DNA of 64,000 nt. Source: Trichobilharzia szidati. Taxonomy: Eukaryota; Platyhelminthes; Trematoda; Strigeidida; Schistosomatidae. Position numbers and translations under genes: made by a program. Location of the stretch: NCBI GenBank assembly GCA_944472155.2, contig OX235272.1, positions 87,860,020-87,924,019 of the forward strand, read 5' to 3'. Shown here one piece after another: positions 44,080-54,099 of this stretch. Numbering within the stretch: the stretch's first letter is position 1; each line of letters opens with the position of its first letter. The notes under the pieces are model-generated. The model had not been told where the DNA came from and did not search any database. It was given only the letters and a program-made list of their open reading frames with translations.

Positions 44080-44516
44080 TAAAAAATGCTTAGCTTATCT
44101 TGAAATAATTCATAACAATTAGAAGAAATGATCTAGAATACACACACAAATTAATAAATAACATATTTAAAGAGATTAAATTCACAAGAGAAGAAGAATA
44201 AGACAACAAAATTTCATTCTTAGATGTTTCAATCAAGAAAACCAACATAAGTATATAGAAAACCAACGCACACAAATACTCAATTATAATAGTAATAACC
44301 CAACTACTCACATAAGAATCTGTGTGCAGACATTGTCTAAATGACTTCAGACACACTGTAGCACTTCTGTGTTGAAGACAATGGAGGAAAATGCCTACTA
44401 ACCGTCTCCAAGAAGAATGTATACCCATAAATTTTCAACAAGAAGTGTTTAAACTCAAATCGAAATATCAACAAGAAGCCATCCTCAAAAACCACATGAA
44501 AATTCATCCTACCATA
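44080..44516 (+). pseudogene. PLE RT C-terminal part, interrupted by an RTE
   Basis: Plus strand: NIFKEIKFTREEE, NKISFLDVSIKKTNIS (the conserved FLDV block), then heavily decayed thumb sequence ending at 44516. The same element resumes after the RTE at 45200 with its linker and endonuclease, so the RTE inserted into a PLE. Confidence 0.65.
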
Positions 44517-45199
44517 TATATAGCGTGAAGAACCTAGGAGACCTGGATTTCGCGGTTAATTTATGTTTGATGTCACACAAAATCGAAGACTTACAAACAA
44601 AAACCGACAAACTTGTCGAAGAAGCAGCAAAGACAGGACTCCAGGTGAACATAGAGAAGAAGGAAGTTATGAAAATAACCAACCAACAACAACAACAGCA
44701 GCAGCAACATCCAGCGCCAATCATCATCAACGGGAGGGATTTGAAAGAGGTTACTTCTTTCACTTATCTAGGGAGCATTGTCTCAACCACAGGAGGAACG
44801 GACGAGGATGTCAAATCGAGAATCGGGAAGGTGAGAAACACATTCATCAACCTGAAACCAATCTGGAAATCTTCGTCACTCAGCCTACATCAACAACAAA
44901 ATTCGGATTTTCGATACAAACGTCAAGTCAGTCACTTCTTCTATACGGATCAGAAACTTGGCGGCGGGTCACAAAGAATATTCCCAACAGCCTGTTGCAG
45001 ACCTTGATCAACAACTGTCTTCGCTCTATACTGAAGATCAGATGACATGGAGGAGATTGTGTGAAGAAGAACTGAAACAGTATGGAATAACATGGATGCA
45101 GGTGAAAAGTACAGCAGAAGACAGAAGCAAGTGGAGATGTGCAGTTTAAGCCCTATGTTCCACTAGGAACCCAAGGGAACAATATTAATAATAATATAG
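44517..45199 (+). pseudogene. RTE LINE inserted in PLE, 5'-truncated and internally deleted
   Basis: Flanked by ATATAG at 44517-44522 and 45194-45199. Frame: VKNLGDLDFAVNLCLMSHK (FADD changed to FAVN), TDKLVEEAAKTGLQVNIEKK, a run of eight Q from CAA/CAG repeats (44690-44714), RDLKEVTSFTYLGSIVSTTG, KVRNTFINLKPIWKSSS. Near 45042 about 180 bases present in other copies are missing between 'gaagatcagatgac' and 'atggaggagattgtg'. It ends 'gccctatgttccactaggaa', (AAT)n. Confidence 0.8.
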
Positions 45200-45905
45200 T
45201 GAATACCTCTAAAATACCGGCCAAAATATTAAGACCATTTGAGGAGGACATAGCACATAAGCCAACACATTCACTTAATTCATTACCTAACAGACGGAAG
45301 GATCCAACAGCAAAAGCAGACAAGATCAATACCGCCTACAAAATTAATTACATAAAGAGTGATAAACACTACATTGGTCAAAAAATGGGCGTCCTCTTCG
45401 ACTCACAGTTCAAGAACATAAAATAAGCTGTGAAAAGACACGGTATGTATTCTTTTATATTGACGATGCATGTAGACAACTGTCGTCACTGAATTGGTCG
45501 AAATAATGTAGAAATATTTAAAAAATAAATAAAAACACTGAAATGCCAGGGAATTTCTAGAAGCCTGGTATACAGATGAGTCAGCGATCAACAAACACAA
45601 AACTATAAATCAAATTTACTAGCCAATAGAGAATAATATCACATGGTAAGGAAGTTCAAATTCAAAGTCAGTAAAAATGATCATTAGATATGTCAGCTAA
45701 CAACTAATCACTACAAAGGAGGTTGTCAGGAGATACAGTTATATCATTCATGAAGTATTCAAAGAAGGTCACTATATATTAAAACCTTCGCTGAAGTGAT
45801 GTTGTCTAGATGGGCGGCAATGAAAGCTTCGCAATCAAAATCAAACTGCTCAGAGAACACAACCACATCAAGATCATCCACCTGAGCTAAAAACCTTCTC
45901 TATTA
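45200..45905 (+). pseudogene. PLE linker, GIY-YIG endonuclease and tail (continuation)
   Basis: Continues the PLE of 44080-44516: KADKINTAYKINYIKSDKHY, then IGQKMGVLFDSQFKNIK (YIG intact, downstream degraded), then stop-rich sequence and the tail with CTGAAG, TTG..GGCAAT and GAAAGCTTCGC (45791-45828), 'cagagaacacaaccacatca'. Same subfamily as 5930-6714. Confidence 0.75.
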
Positions 45906-46524
45906 CGTTTCGGTGTATTCACTTATCGAAGTCTATGAATATTCACTTTCAGCCCTGACAAATAGTCACTAGAATTCGCTTAAACTACACGTTTAAAGCA
46001 ACTTAAAACAACGAAATATTCTCGTATTGAGTCATTAGAAAAAGACGTAAACAGCGAAGAAAATTTTGTTTTCGACGACTCATTTTTATGTAAAACAGTA
46101 ATGGAAGAATCTTCGCCGGAATTACATTTGCCCTAATTCAAAGACATTACCAGTATGTGATTGGTCTTATGATTTCTTTGTTAAATATAATGACGATTGC
46201 ACAGCTTATGAAAATAAGTCGTCGAAAACAAAATTTTATTCTCTGTTTACGTCTTTTTCTTAAAACACTTATTCCATTTTATAAATTTGTATAATGTTAT
46301 TAGAAGACAGAGATTATCTGAAGAAATGCGATGTTTTTGCGCAATACATTTCGAACAATCTGATCCCGCACTTATTTACTTGTCAAGTCAAGTTATAGGA
46401 AATGATAAGGGGCAATCGAAGTACACATGGTGACAAAAACGGCTTAAGAATAATTAACGCAGCGTTTGGTTATCCTATCAGATAAGGTTTATCAAGGTAG
46501 GTTAAGAGTGATAATAAATTTTCA
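45906..46524. other. No gene; contains a 45-bp inverted repeat
   Basis: Inverted arms 46037-46080 (agaaaaagacgtaaacagc, ending ttttcgacgact) and 46215-46260 (aagtcgtcgaaaa, ending gtttacgtctttttct), about 135 bases apart. Nothing coding. Confidence 0.55.
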
Positions 46525-46868
46525 AGGGTTGATTTGTAAGGATTTGATCTGTTTATCGAGTTTGACCATGGATTGATATCAGCTGGAATACCGTTGAAAA
46601 ATCAGAACTGGAGTTCTGGACAGTTGTTTCATCCCACTTGTTTAAGAATCATCGGCAGTACACACCCACTGACAGGGTTCGAACCAAGGACCTTCCACTT
46701 ACAAGTCAAGCTCGTATGCCACTCAGCCACTGGGGCCTGGTTCAATGACCAGTCCATGAATTCTAAATTCTATCAATTTGTGAAGGTCCTGGGTTCAAAC
46801 CCCGCCGATAATTCCCAAACTCGGGTGAAACATATGTCCAGTCCTCCCTGCCAGCTTTCAATAGTTAT
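46525..46868. mobile_element. SINE2 inverted pair, asymmetric
   Basis: Long minus arm 46530-46785 with GAGTTCTGGACAG stem side, box B GGTTCGAACC near 46680. It is followed at 46786 by a short plus arm 'aggtcctgggttcaaacccc', body and 'gctttcaatagttatctaac'. Confidence 0.65.
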
Positions 46869-47110
46869 CTAACTAATTATAATTTGTTTCTGAACACAAA
46901 GGAAGGGGTGACTAAGGATATCAGTAGCAATAGCCTCAGCGTATTTCAATAAGCACCCCTGACCATTTTTATTGATGACCTTAAAACCTGTCTTCACATC
47001 AATCTTATGGTACATGTTGATTAGATGTTTGGCTATAGACGAAGTTGGTAATCTTCCATCTGTGTCTATTGATTTCCCACAGTTCATATATCTTTCTCAC
47101 CATTTTGAAA
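46869..47110 (-). pseudogene. PLE endonuclease C-terminal fragment
   Basis: Minus frame: MNCGKSIDTDGRLPTSSIAK, HLINMYHKIDVKTGFKVINK, then LLKYAEAIATDI and PFLCVQKQIIIS. The distance-to-end block matches that of 10000-10146 and 28670-28800. The nuclease core is not present. Confidence 0.7.
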
Positions 47111-48001
47111 TATGCTCTCTCAAATATCTATATACATTAATATAAACCAAAAGACATAGATGACAACATACTTGTGAAATTAGACAGGCAATTTATTGAA
47201 ATAACTGTGAAACAGAATGCTTCTTCTTTTATGAAAACATAAAAATTTAGTACAGACAAATAGGCAAAAACTCATCAAACACACACATACACTCACACAC
47301 ACACACACACACACACAAGATCACTGATTAAACTATCCGATAATCAACTGATTCAGTGTAACAGATATATTATCTTCCCTATTCACCTCTCACCTTTAGA
47401 CAGGAAGTTATTCACAAATGTTACTTATCAGGAAAATATACAAATTTATTACTAGAAAAACAGCAGCAACACCAACAACTACTACTACTACCACACTGAG
47501 ATTCTGAGTAGTAGAATTTCAACAAATTCATGATTCCTTTTATTTTATTTTATGATACAAATGCACGCAAACTAATACTAATAATATGAATGCCTAAAAA
47601 TCATAAATCACACATCTCTAATCTGATTTTTAATATATATCATGACAAAAAAATAGTAGAAGTAAAATAACTCGCATTTTATAAAAATAGTCATACTGGT
47701 AAAAAGGACAGGCTTTTATGAAAGCAGTCATAAAAATACCAACAGTAGAGTAGTGGTAGTATTAGTGAAATAAAGAATAATCAAGTTTCAGTGAAATTTG
47801 TTTCTGTTTTGCGTAGAATAAAAAGGCCTATCTCTGATTACCTAATTTCTCTTCCTGTTGTCTATCCTATGAGAGGAGAATGAATATGTCAGAACTTCTC
47901 ATGACTGAAATGATTAACAGTCATAAGCTATATGTGGACAGTGAAGAGTTCGTAATGTTATCAGTACTACATTACTGGGTATTTAGTTATGTTTTTGGTT
48001 A
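47111..48001. other. No gene; CA microsatellite
   Basis: (CA)n at 47280-47320 and (ACT)n near 47475-47492. AT-rich, no frame of interest. Confidence 0.4.
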
Positions 48002-48017
48002 CTATAGAGCATTAATA

Positions 48018-48262
48018 AGTGCGTCGGTGGCACAGCGGTAGAACGCTTGCCGACCACGGGTGTGGTCCGGGGTTCGATCCCCGGCCACAGACGCACTCCT
48101 TTACCTCACTAAGCCAGTAATAAGAAGAAAGGTTGGGCATGAAGTTAGCAACCCTAACCCGTAAAAATAAACAACACTGCTACTGAAACTTAAAGTCTCC
48201 AGCTTGAAGCTGCCCTATGTTTCACTGCGAACGTAAAGGAATAAAAATAAAAATATAGGATA
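48018..48262 (+). mobile_element. SINE1, full length
   Basis: Head from 48020: GCGTCGGTGGCACAGCGG (box A), GGTTCGATCCCC (box B, 48070), 'gacgcactcctttacctcac', 'taagccagtaataagaagaa', 'gaagttagcaaccctaaccc', 'actgctactgaaactta', 'ttgaagctgccctatgtttc', ending in AAAATAAAAAT. Pol III-type internal promoter expected. Confidence 0.85.
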
Positions 48263-48269
48263 TTAATTA

Positions 48270-48660
48270 AGGAAGTGTTGGAATTTAAACGCCTACTAAT
48301 AATGTTAAATTCTCCTATGTGCGTCAGAAACTTCATACATCCCTAAAAGCATTTCGAACAGGCTATTTTAGACTTTTGTCAAACACCTGCCTTCTTCGTT
48401 GGCTCCATACTGAAGATCAGAAAGTTTTAGCAGCAGGAAACCTTGAAAACTAGCCACTCGAAAACCTGTCGATCAGTATATATTTCGAAGAAAATGAAGG
48501 TGGATTGTATATACTCTGAGGAGTGCACCGAATGACCCAGTGCTCCAGGCACACCGAGTGTAACCCGAATGAGAGACGATGAGTTGGTTTTGGGTCTGAG
48601 ATTTATATGGAGGAGACCGTGCGAGAAGATGGGCAGTAATGGTGTTGCGTGTACTGGTGA
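48270..48660 (+). pseudogene. RTE 3' region, old
   Basis: 'aagcatttcgaacaggctat', 'ccatactgaagatcag', 'atggaggagaccgtgcgaga' follow the order of the RTE C-terminal region. No frame survives. It sits between two SINE1 copies. Confidence 0.55.
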
Positions 48661-48675
48661 TAAGATATATCACTA

Positions 48676-48872
48676 GTATATATACAGGGGCTCGATCCCT
48701 GGCCGACGCACTCATTTACCTCGCTAAGCCAGAAATAATGCTGGTGGAAAGAAAAGGTTGGGCATGAGGCTAGCAATCCCATCGTGTAAAATAAACACTG
48801 CTACAGAAACTTCAAACCACAAGCTTGAAGCCCTTTGTTCCACTGGGGAACGTGAAGGAAAAAAATATATAT
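48676..48872 (+). mobile_element. SINE1, 5'-truncated
   Basis: Begins inside the head at 'ggggctcgatccctggccga', then 'ctcgctaagccagaaataat', 'gaggctagcaatcccatcg' (48767), 'ctacagaaacttcaaaccac', 'cttgaagccctttgttccac', poly-A-rich end. The clearest view of the RTE-derived body. Confidence 0.8.
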
Positions 48873-48889
48873 ACAGAAGTTCTGTATGT

Positions 48890-49380
48890 CGAAACCAAGT
48901 TCACTTTTAACTTTTTGAAAAAAAAATTTCGGTATTGGGTATATGATATTCATTATAATAAAGGTTTTTGTATTTCACAATGAACGAATGGAAAACAAAA
49001 CGATGTCGTTGTTTTCACTGACATTTCGCTATTTTACGCTGCTGCTAGTAGCTTTATCAAAGTATCATTATTAAAACCAGAATTTACAAAATCTCAGCTT
49101 ATATATAACAACTTAATCATCCTTCCTCAGCATGGCGTCATTTTTACGTTGTCGAACTGGCTAATTGGTAAAGATAAAAAAACCAGGTAGGTGTAGATTG
49201 TTGGGTTTGATAAGGGTGTAAAATTATAAAAGCAGTGTGTGTTTACATAATGAAACTGCTTATCTTATTCATGCTGACATTGTCATTTCATAGGAGAGGG
49301 CGGGGCTGTTGTAACCAGGTGAAACTATTTTAGTTCGTCATCATTCCTATTCACTGGAAAATTTGGATTCCATTTGACGT
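48890..49380 (-). repeat. Single copy of the 37.7-38.7 kb palindrome arm
   Basis: Same order as the left arm of that palindrome: 'gtatatgatattcattataa', 'gttttcactgacatttcgct', 'gctagtagctttatcaaagt', 'cagcatggcgtcatttttac', 'gagggcggggctgttgtaac'. Oriented minus if GAAATGTC marks the tail end. Confidence 0.7.
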
Positions 49381-49739
49381 TCATCGGCACAAAAACATCA
49401 AATAGCAGGGAGATCGATTTGATGTCAGAGAAAGCAAATGATACAGCTTTGTGAAGATACGTGGGAGACGTGAAAAGAACACAGAGAAACACAATATGAA
49501 GGAAGGCCAGAAGTAACACAACACGGAAGACGATCTTTGCAAATGGTGCATTGAAGATAAGGTGTCCATAATTCGCCTAAATACAGATACCAAATTGCAA
49601 GTAAACATGCCTTTACCATGACTACGTCTTCTGCTGTTATAATGGGCCCAGCTAAAGAGGACATCAGAGAAAAGAACAAAGTATAGATGGGCTGCTGAAG
49701 TTCCACCTTCCAATCAAAACCCAGATGGATAATAATAAT
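49381..49739. other. Unassigned, ends in (AAT)n
   Basis: Two overlapping minus frames of about 110 codons have no motif. The plus strand ends 'gatggataataataatactt', a LINE-like tail, so an unidentified LINE 3' end is possible. Confidence 0.25.
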
Positions 49740-50810
49740 ACTTAGGTGCACCATAGATGTACAGTTTCACTTTGGTAATACAGTTCAACGTGAAATAGAT
49801 TGTGTAGCTACTGGCAGTCTACTAGGCCCCATAGTAGCAGATATCTTCACATCTAAGCTTGAGATAACAAAGCTGAGTGCTGCAATAAATGAGGCAACTC
49901 CCTATTATCGATATGTTGTTGATAACACTTTCGTGATATTTGGTGATGACAGTCATGCATCTAACCTACTTCAACTTATTGAATGACTTGCGTGGAAATA
50001 TTCACTTCATTATTGCACATGAAATCGATGGAAAATCGTATTTTGTTGACACCACCATACAAAGTTTGGAAGATGGAAGTCCACCGAAAATTCACGGGGA
50101 GTAGACTATACTGAAGTTTCCAATCAGCTGTAAATGAGTATTGGTCAAGACTCTGTTTGACAGAGCCAGAAGAATTCGATCCACTGAAAAACTGGAGGAA
50201 GAATGTCTTATCCATTAGAAAATTTTGAAAAATTATAGTTACCTTTTGAAATCCATGGATAAGTATGGAAGATCTGTAAATCTAAGTGTTAAGCAGACCA
50301 GAGTAAATAAGAAAACTACTTTCATTCAACTCGATTTTAAAGGTGATAATACTGCAGGAATAATCAACAGAAAATTGAATACCACTCGACCTGGAACCTA
50401 TCCTGAAGCCAAGTTTGTCTCTTTTTTTGGACAGTATGCTGTTTGGTGCAATCAGAAGTCAACAGACACCCTTATCTTGTTAAACCTAACTAATCTTATA
50501 AATTTACATATATCTGAGGTGGCAGTTACATTACGGGGGTGGAAAGAAGGGCGTATCTTAGATTCCCTGAACATGAATCAAAAAGCTTACGTCTCAAGAC
50601 AACAAATGCTTACAATAGTGACACTGGAAGACATCTTCTTGATAGGGTTCATGAGAGGGACACCGTGTTTCCTTCAAAATTATTAATAGACAGTGTAATT
50701 CAGCTATCCTGAAATTCGCCTAAACAATAGCTATCAAACATTTAAAACCTGGTTTATATGTTAGGAAAGACTCACTTGTCAGTCTTTCCTTGCCCTGATA
50801 ACTCACCGTC
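49740..50810 (+). pseudogene. PLE RT palm to endonuclease
   Basis: Plus frames: REIDCVATGSLLGPIVADIF (motif B), then YRYVVDNTFVIFGDDSH, where the catalytic YVDD has an extra V and the second D is N. Frameshifts follow. From 50225: YSYLLKSMDKYGRSVNLSVK, FIQLDFKGDNTAGIINRKL (linker), then the EN region without a recognisable YIG (SEVAVTLRGWKEGRI near 50515), and the C-terminal end 'aaacctggtttatatgtt', 'cagtctttccttgccctga' at 50800. Catalytic residues are lost. Confidence 0.8.
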
Positions 50811-51029
50811 TAATCTGTTCCCTTCATTTGGTTACTCAATCATTTGCTTTAACTCTCCCTCCATTTGTCTCTGGCGTCACTTAGTTTGTTTCTTTTTATT
50901 TCTGTGATTCTTACTTGAACTCATCACATTATTACTCAATTGATTAGTTACTTATCCTCCACTTGTCACCTCTTGTCTTGATTGCGCAACGCATATCCGA
51001 CCACTAATTTTGTATGTTAGGTAGAATAC
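50811..51029 (+). repeat. PLE 3' UTR
   Basis: 'ctgtgattcttacttgaact', 'cattattactcaattgatta', 'cacctcttgtcttgattgcg' align by eye with 59820-59925. Confidence 0.5.
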
Positions 51030-51575
51030 CTACCGGCAATGTGGAGGGTTTGGGTTCACTACAGTCAGGAATATCATTAGTGATAGTACACAGTAATCTT
51101 TTCCAAATTATTTTCCAAACTACTTCATAATCAACGACGTCAGAGACCTTTTAAGTGTCGATGAAGTTGGAACAGAGTGAGATTTAACTGCAATTCTATG
51201 CTCTGTTCTATGATGTTTCGTGGAGTTTTAGCGAACGGCTCGCTTTTAGTTTGAATGCGGCTTGTTCCGGTTGGTGGAGTTTATCTTTTATTCCATCCAG
51301 GATAACGTGACTCAGTTTTTTACAGGGCGTGGACAAAAAAATGATTCCGCGCCAGATTTTGCATAAGACTTCTTTGCAAGTTTGACAAGATTACCTTTTT
51401 TCCAATCAGTAGGTACTCTTCCTTCATCCTAAATGTTTTGTAGTATTTGCTTGAGCACATACGCTGCAGTCTCTGGATCGGTTTTTGGGGGAATTCAATC
51501 CGACTCTTCTGCTTTCTCGGACTTCAGTAGCTTGAATATGTTCAAAACTTCTGTTGTCAGTAGAGGATTAGTAAT
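51030..51575 (-). pseudogene. RTE LINE N-terminal RT region
   Basis: Minus strand: LNIFKLLKSEKAEESD, YVLKQILQNI, DEGRVPTDWKKGNLVKLAKK (51430-51350; the block before the palm), later LCSNFIDT-KVSDVVDYEVV (motif A position, catalytic D altered context) near 51170-51110. The segment between lacks the expected spacing, so deletions occurred. Confidence 0.7.
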
Positions 51576-51644
51576 TTATATATATGTATATACTAATTGC
51601 CAGTTCTTGAAAAGGAAAACCTGCCTGCTACTAAGCTTTACACC

Positions 51645-51960
51645 TGTTTGATATAAGAATAGAAAGTAATCTAGGTAGGTGGAGAGAGAGGTTGATTACT
51701 GAATCCTTGTTCATCGAACCTACACCCAACACATGCAATAGGAATGAATCATCACTCATACCTGAAATATGGAAAATAATACTACCAATCAAACCAAGTG
51801 AAAATCAAGTGAAAAACAATGGAACTATATAAATGAATTTAGGAAGTCGTGTGATTACCTTGATATGATTATGAGCAATAAATTGTGCTCGAAACGTCAT
51901 CAGTAAATATTACTGTATAGCACTGTGAGACTCTATCAGAATAAAAATTTACCCATAATG
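51645..51960 (+). pseudogene. PLE endonuclease C-terminus and tail
   Basis: 'GRWRERLITESLFIEPTPN', 'NRNESSLIPEIWKIILPIKP' in translation, then the tail with GAGCA/TGCTC hairpin and GAAACGTC (51873-51898), and 'atattactgtatagcactgt'. Matches 24610-25140. Confidence 0.75.
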
Positions 51961-52849
51961 GAATTTACACCTGTTTAGTCGTTCTTTTAAACTTTTTATT
52001 TAACGTATGTCCGGTATTCTGGTCAGATGACCCTGTTCTTTTATGTTTAATGCTGTCATGACAAAACGACAGTTAGTTTTTTCTAGTTTTTCCCATCACC
52101 GACTATCTATTACATTACCGAATGAAACACAAAACCATTAATTGTTCATTATACTCAATAAACATTCTTCTGTCTGAACAAAACAGAATTAAGAAAAAGT
52201 CTGGAAGCTTTATACACACTATAACAGTAGTAAAGAAATTCTTTCTTCAGAAGCATCTATTTTTTCTTTTACTTTCTCCTATCTTCTAAAATTCACAATC
52301 TTTCTTTTTATGTTTAATTTTCTTGCCTTTGCTTTAAAATGTTTTATGTGTAAATGTTTAATTGGAATGAATGCGCATTTAGCCGCAAACAACCAGAAAA
52401 AACAAAACACAAACAAAAAGAATTTGTCAGAGACGATTAAAATGCTTTCATTCATTCGTTCACATTCATTCACATTCATTCTGTGTGAAAAACAGCTTTC
52501 TTCTCTGTCTCCCTCTCTCTATCAATTTTTCCTTCTTGTATCATCTGGTTACATCATTTTAACGAAAAACACAACAATGATTCAAGGAAAAACAAATGCT
52601 TTTTCTCTTCTGTTCACCACAACCAAATTCCCTATTTTTTTTATTGTCTTGCATAGGCTTAATTGCTTAACTGTTAATCAGTCTACCAAAAATTGTGTTA
52701 TTCAGTGTTTGTGTGTGTGAAGACTGGACGAATGTAACGTCTTAGTTGTTTAATTTTATTTTTACTACTAACGAGAAGCTGAACTTATGGGATAACATTA
52801 AACAGTTTATTCACATCCACGTTTTATAGCCAGTTAAAGTATTTATTAT
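51961..52849. other. No gene recognised
   Basis: A 136-codon plus frame at 52310-52720 is AT-driven (F, L, K, N-rich) with no motif. I do not call it. Confidence 0.35.
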
Positions 52850-53345
52850 TATTTTTATTTCTTTTAATTCCTAGAGGAACATAGGGCTTCAACCGCGCGT
52901 CTCCACTGCGTTTGGTTGTCTGCCAGAGTTTTCACCTGGCTCCAAGTCTGCCCACATGCTTTCATCTCCTCTTCACATAGCCTACTCCAAGTCACCCTTG
53001 CACTGACGACAAACTCGCCGCTTCCCTTTCGGGTTCCACTTGAGGGCTTGTCTAGTGATGTCACTTGATGGTTTCCTCAGAGTATGGTTAATCTATCTGC
53101 ATTTCTTCCCGCTAATTTGTTGCACAATCGGTTTCTGGTTGGTTTGATGATCCGTAGTGTGGCAATTTGATCAATACATGACTTGTTTCTCCTGAATCCA
53201 GGGCTTGTTTGATTTTCCAGAATGATGTGGCTTAGTATTTTGCTTGACATGGACGGGAGCATAATGCCGTGCCAGTTCTTGCATTGACTTAAGTCTCCTT
53301 TCTTTGCCACTTTGAATAAGTATCCATTCTTCCTATCCTCGGATA
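52850..53345 (-). pseudogene. Internally deleted RTE: N-terminal RT joined to C-terminal tail
   Basis: Minus strand: MAKKGDLSQCKNWHGIMLPS, KILSHIILE, then SPGFRRNKSCIDQIATLRII (53200-53145). Immediately after, RNRLCNKLAGRNADR and the basic tail, [20 protein letters not shown] and LCEEEMKACGQTWSQVKTLA, follow. Palm motifs with the catalytic aspartates are missing. The 3' end carries 'gccctatgttcctctaggaa' and an AAT-type tail at 52845-52860. Confidence 0.8.
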
Positions 53346-53429
53346 CCTTGAGAATTAGAACGTCAAAAAGAGGGACTCTTCTCTATACGCCTTTTCTTTT
53401 ATATAACTCAGCGGGAATAAATTTGTATA

Positions 53430-53520
53430 TCTCACAGTTCCATGATTATGAACAACACATTGTGTTTGAAACGGAATCCAGTAAATAATAATACTGTTAC
53501 ATTGTGTGATATATCTAATA
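53430..53520 (+). repeat. PLE 3' tail
   Basis: GAACA/TGTTT hairpin and GAAACGG (53450-53474), then 'cagtaaataataatactgtt', 'gtgtgatatatctaataaac'. No coding part attached. Confidence 0.55.
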
Positions 53521-54099
53521 AACCAATTAACATGGAAGTTCTACTACTATTTTCAATCTTTTTGTGAAAGCTAAGCTTGTGGGTTGATACTATAGCCTGT
53601 AAACCTATAGCCAAAGATTTTCAAGCTTTACACATCCTTTATACAGTTGCTTCAGTTGATGGAACTGAACAAAGCAGGTATAGCACATCCTATCAATTTC
53701 TGTCAACTCCATACAAAGTGAAGCAATTTTAGTGTAAAAATACCAAGTGTCCACGTATTTATTCAGTTAGTTACTTTGGGGAATGAGACCATTCATTAGA
53801 TTAAATCAAATACACAAAGATATAAAAGCATTCGTAAGCTTAGTATGCTGTATATAAACATTATGATGGTACTCTGGAGTTAGATATTAACATTTAAAAT
53901 ACATCCTACATTGAAATTGTATGACTTAGGTGAATCTACTGTTATATTGTTGCTGTTCCCTTGGGTTCAGAGTGGACTGAGTGTGTTCTGTATGAATATT
54001 CGTTGAATCCTGCCAAAGAAACAATTCGCCAGTGCTCTTTTTTACTGAACAAGAGAGAAACTGTGGCAATTAACATAATATCTTGTCCAGGTATTATTA
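53521..54099. other. No gene recognised
   Basis: A short RTE-like 3' tip 'gttcccttgggttc' is at 53957-53970; otherwise nothing. Confidence 0.3.

Noticed and set aside
47280..47320. CA-rich direct repeats considered as an array-type element
   Set aside because: Plain dinucleotide microsatellite; no spacers.
48020..48095. Possible genuine tRNA gene
   Set aside because: Box A and B are present, but the acceptor stem and anticodon arm do not close convincingly, and the head is fused to a repeated SINE body found at other loci.
49381..49754. Two overlapping minus frames of about 110 codons
   Set aside because: No motif; the overlap in two frames of the same strand suggests chance.
52310..52720. 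136-codon plus-strand frame
   Set aside because: Low-complexity, AT-driven composition, no domain, no splice or context support.
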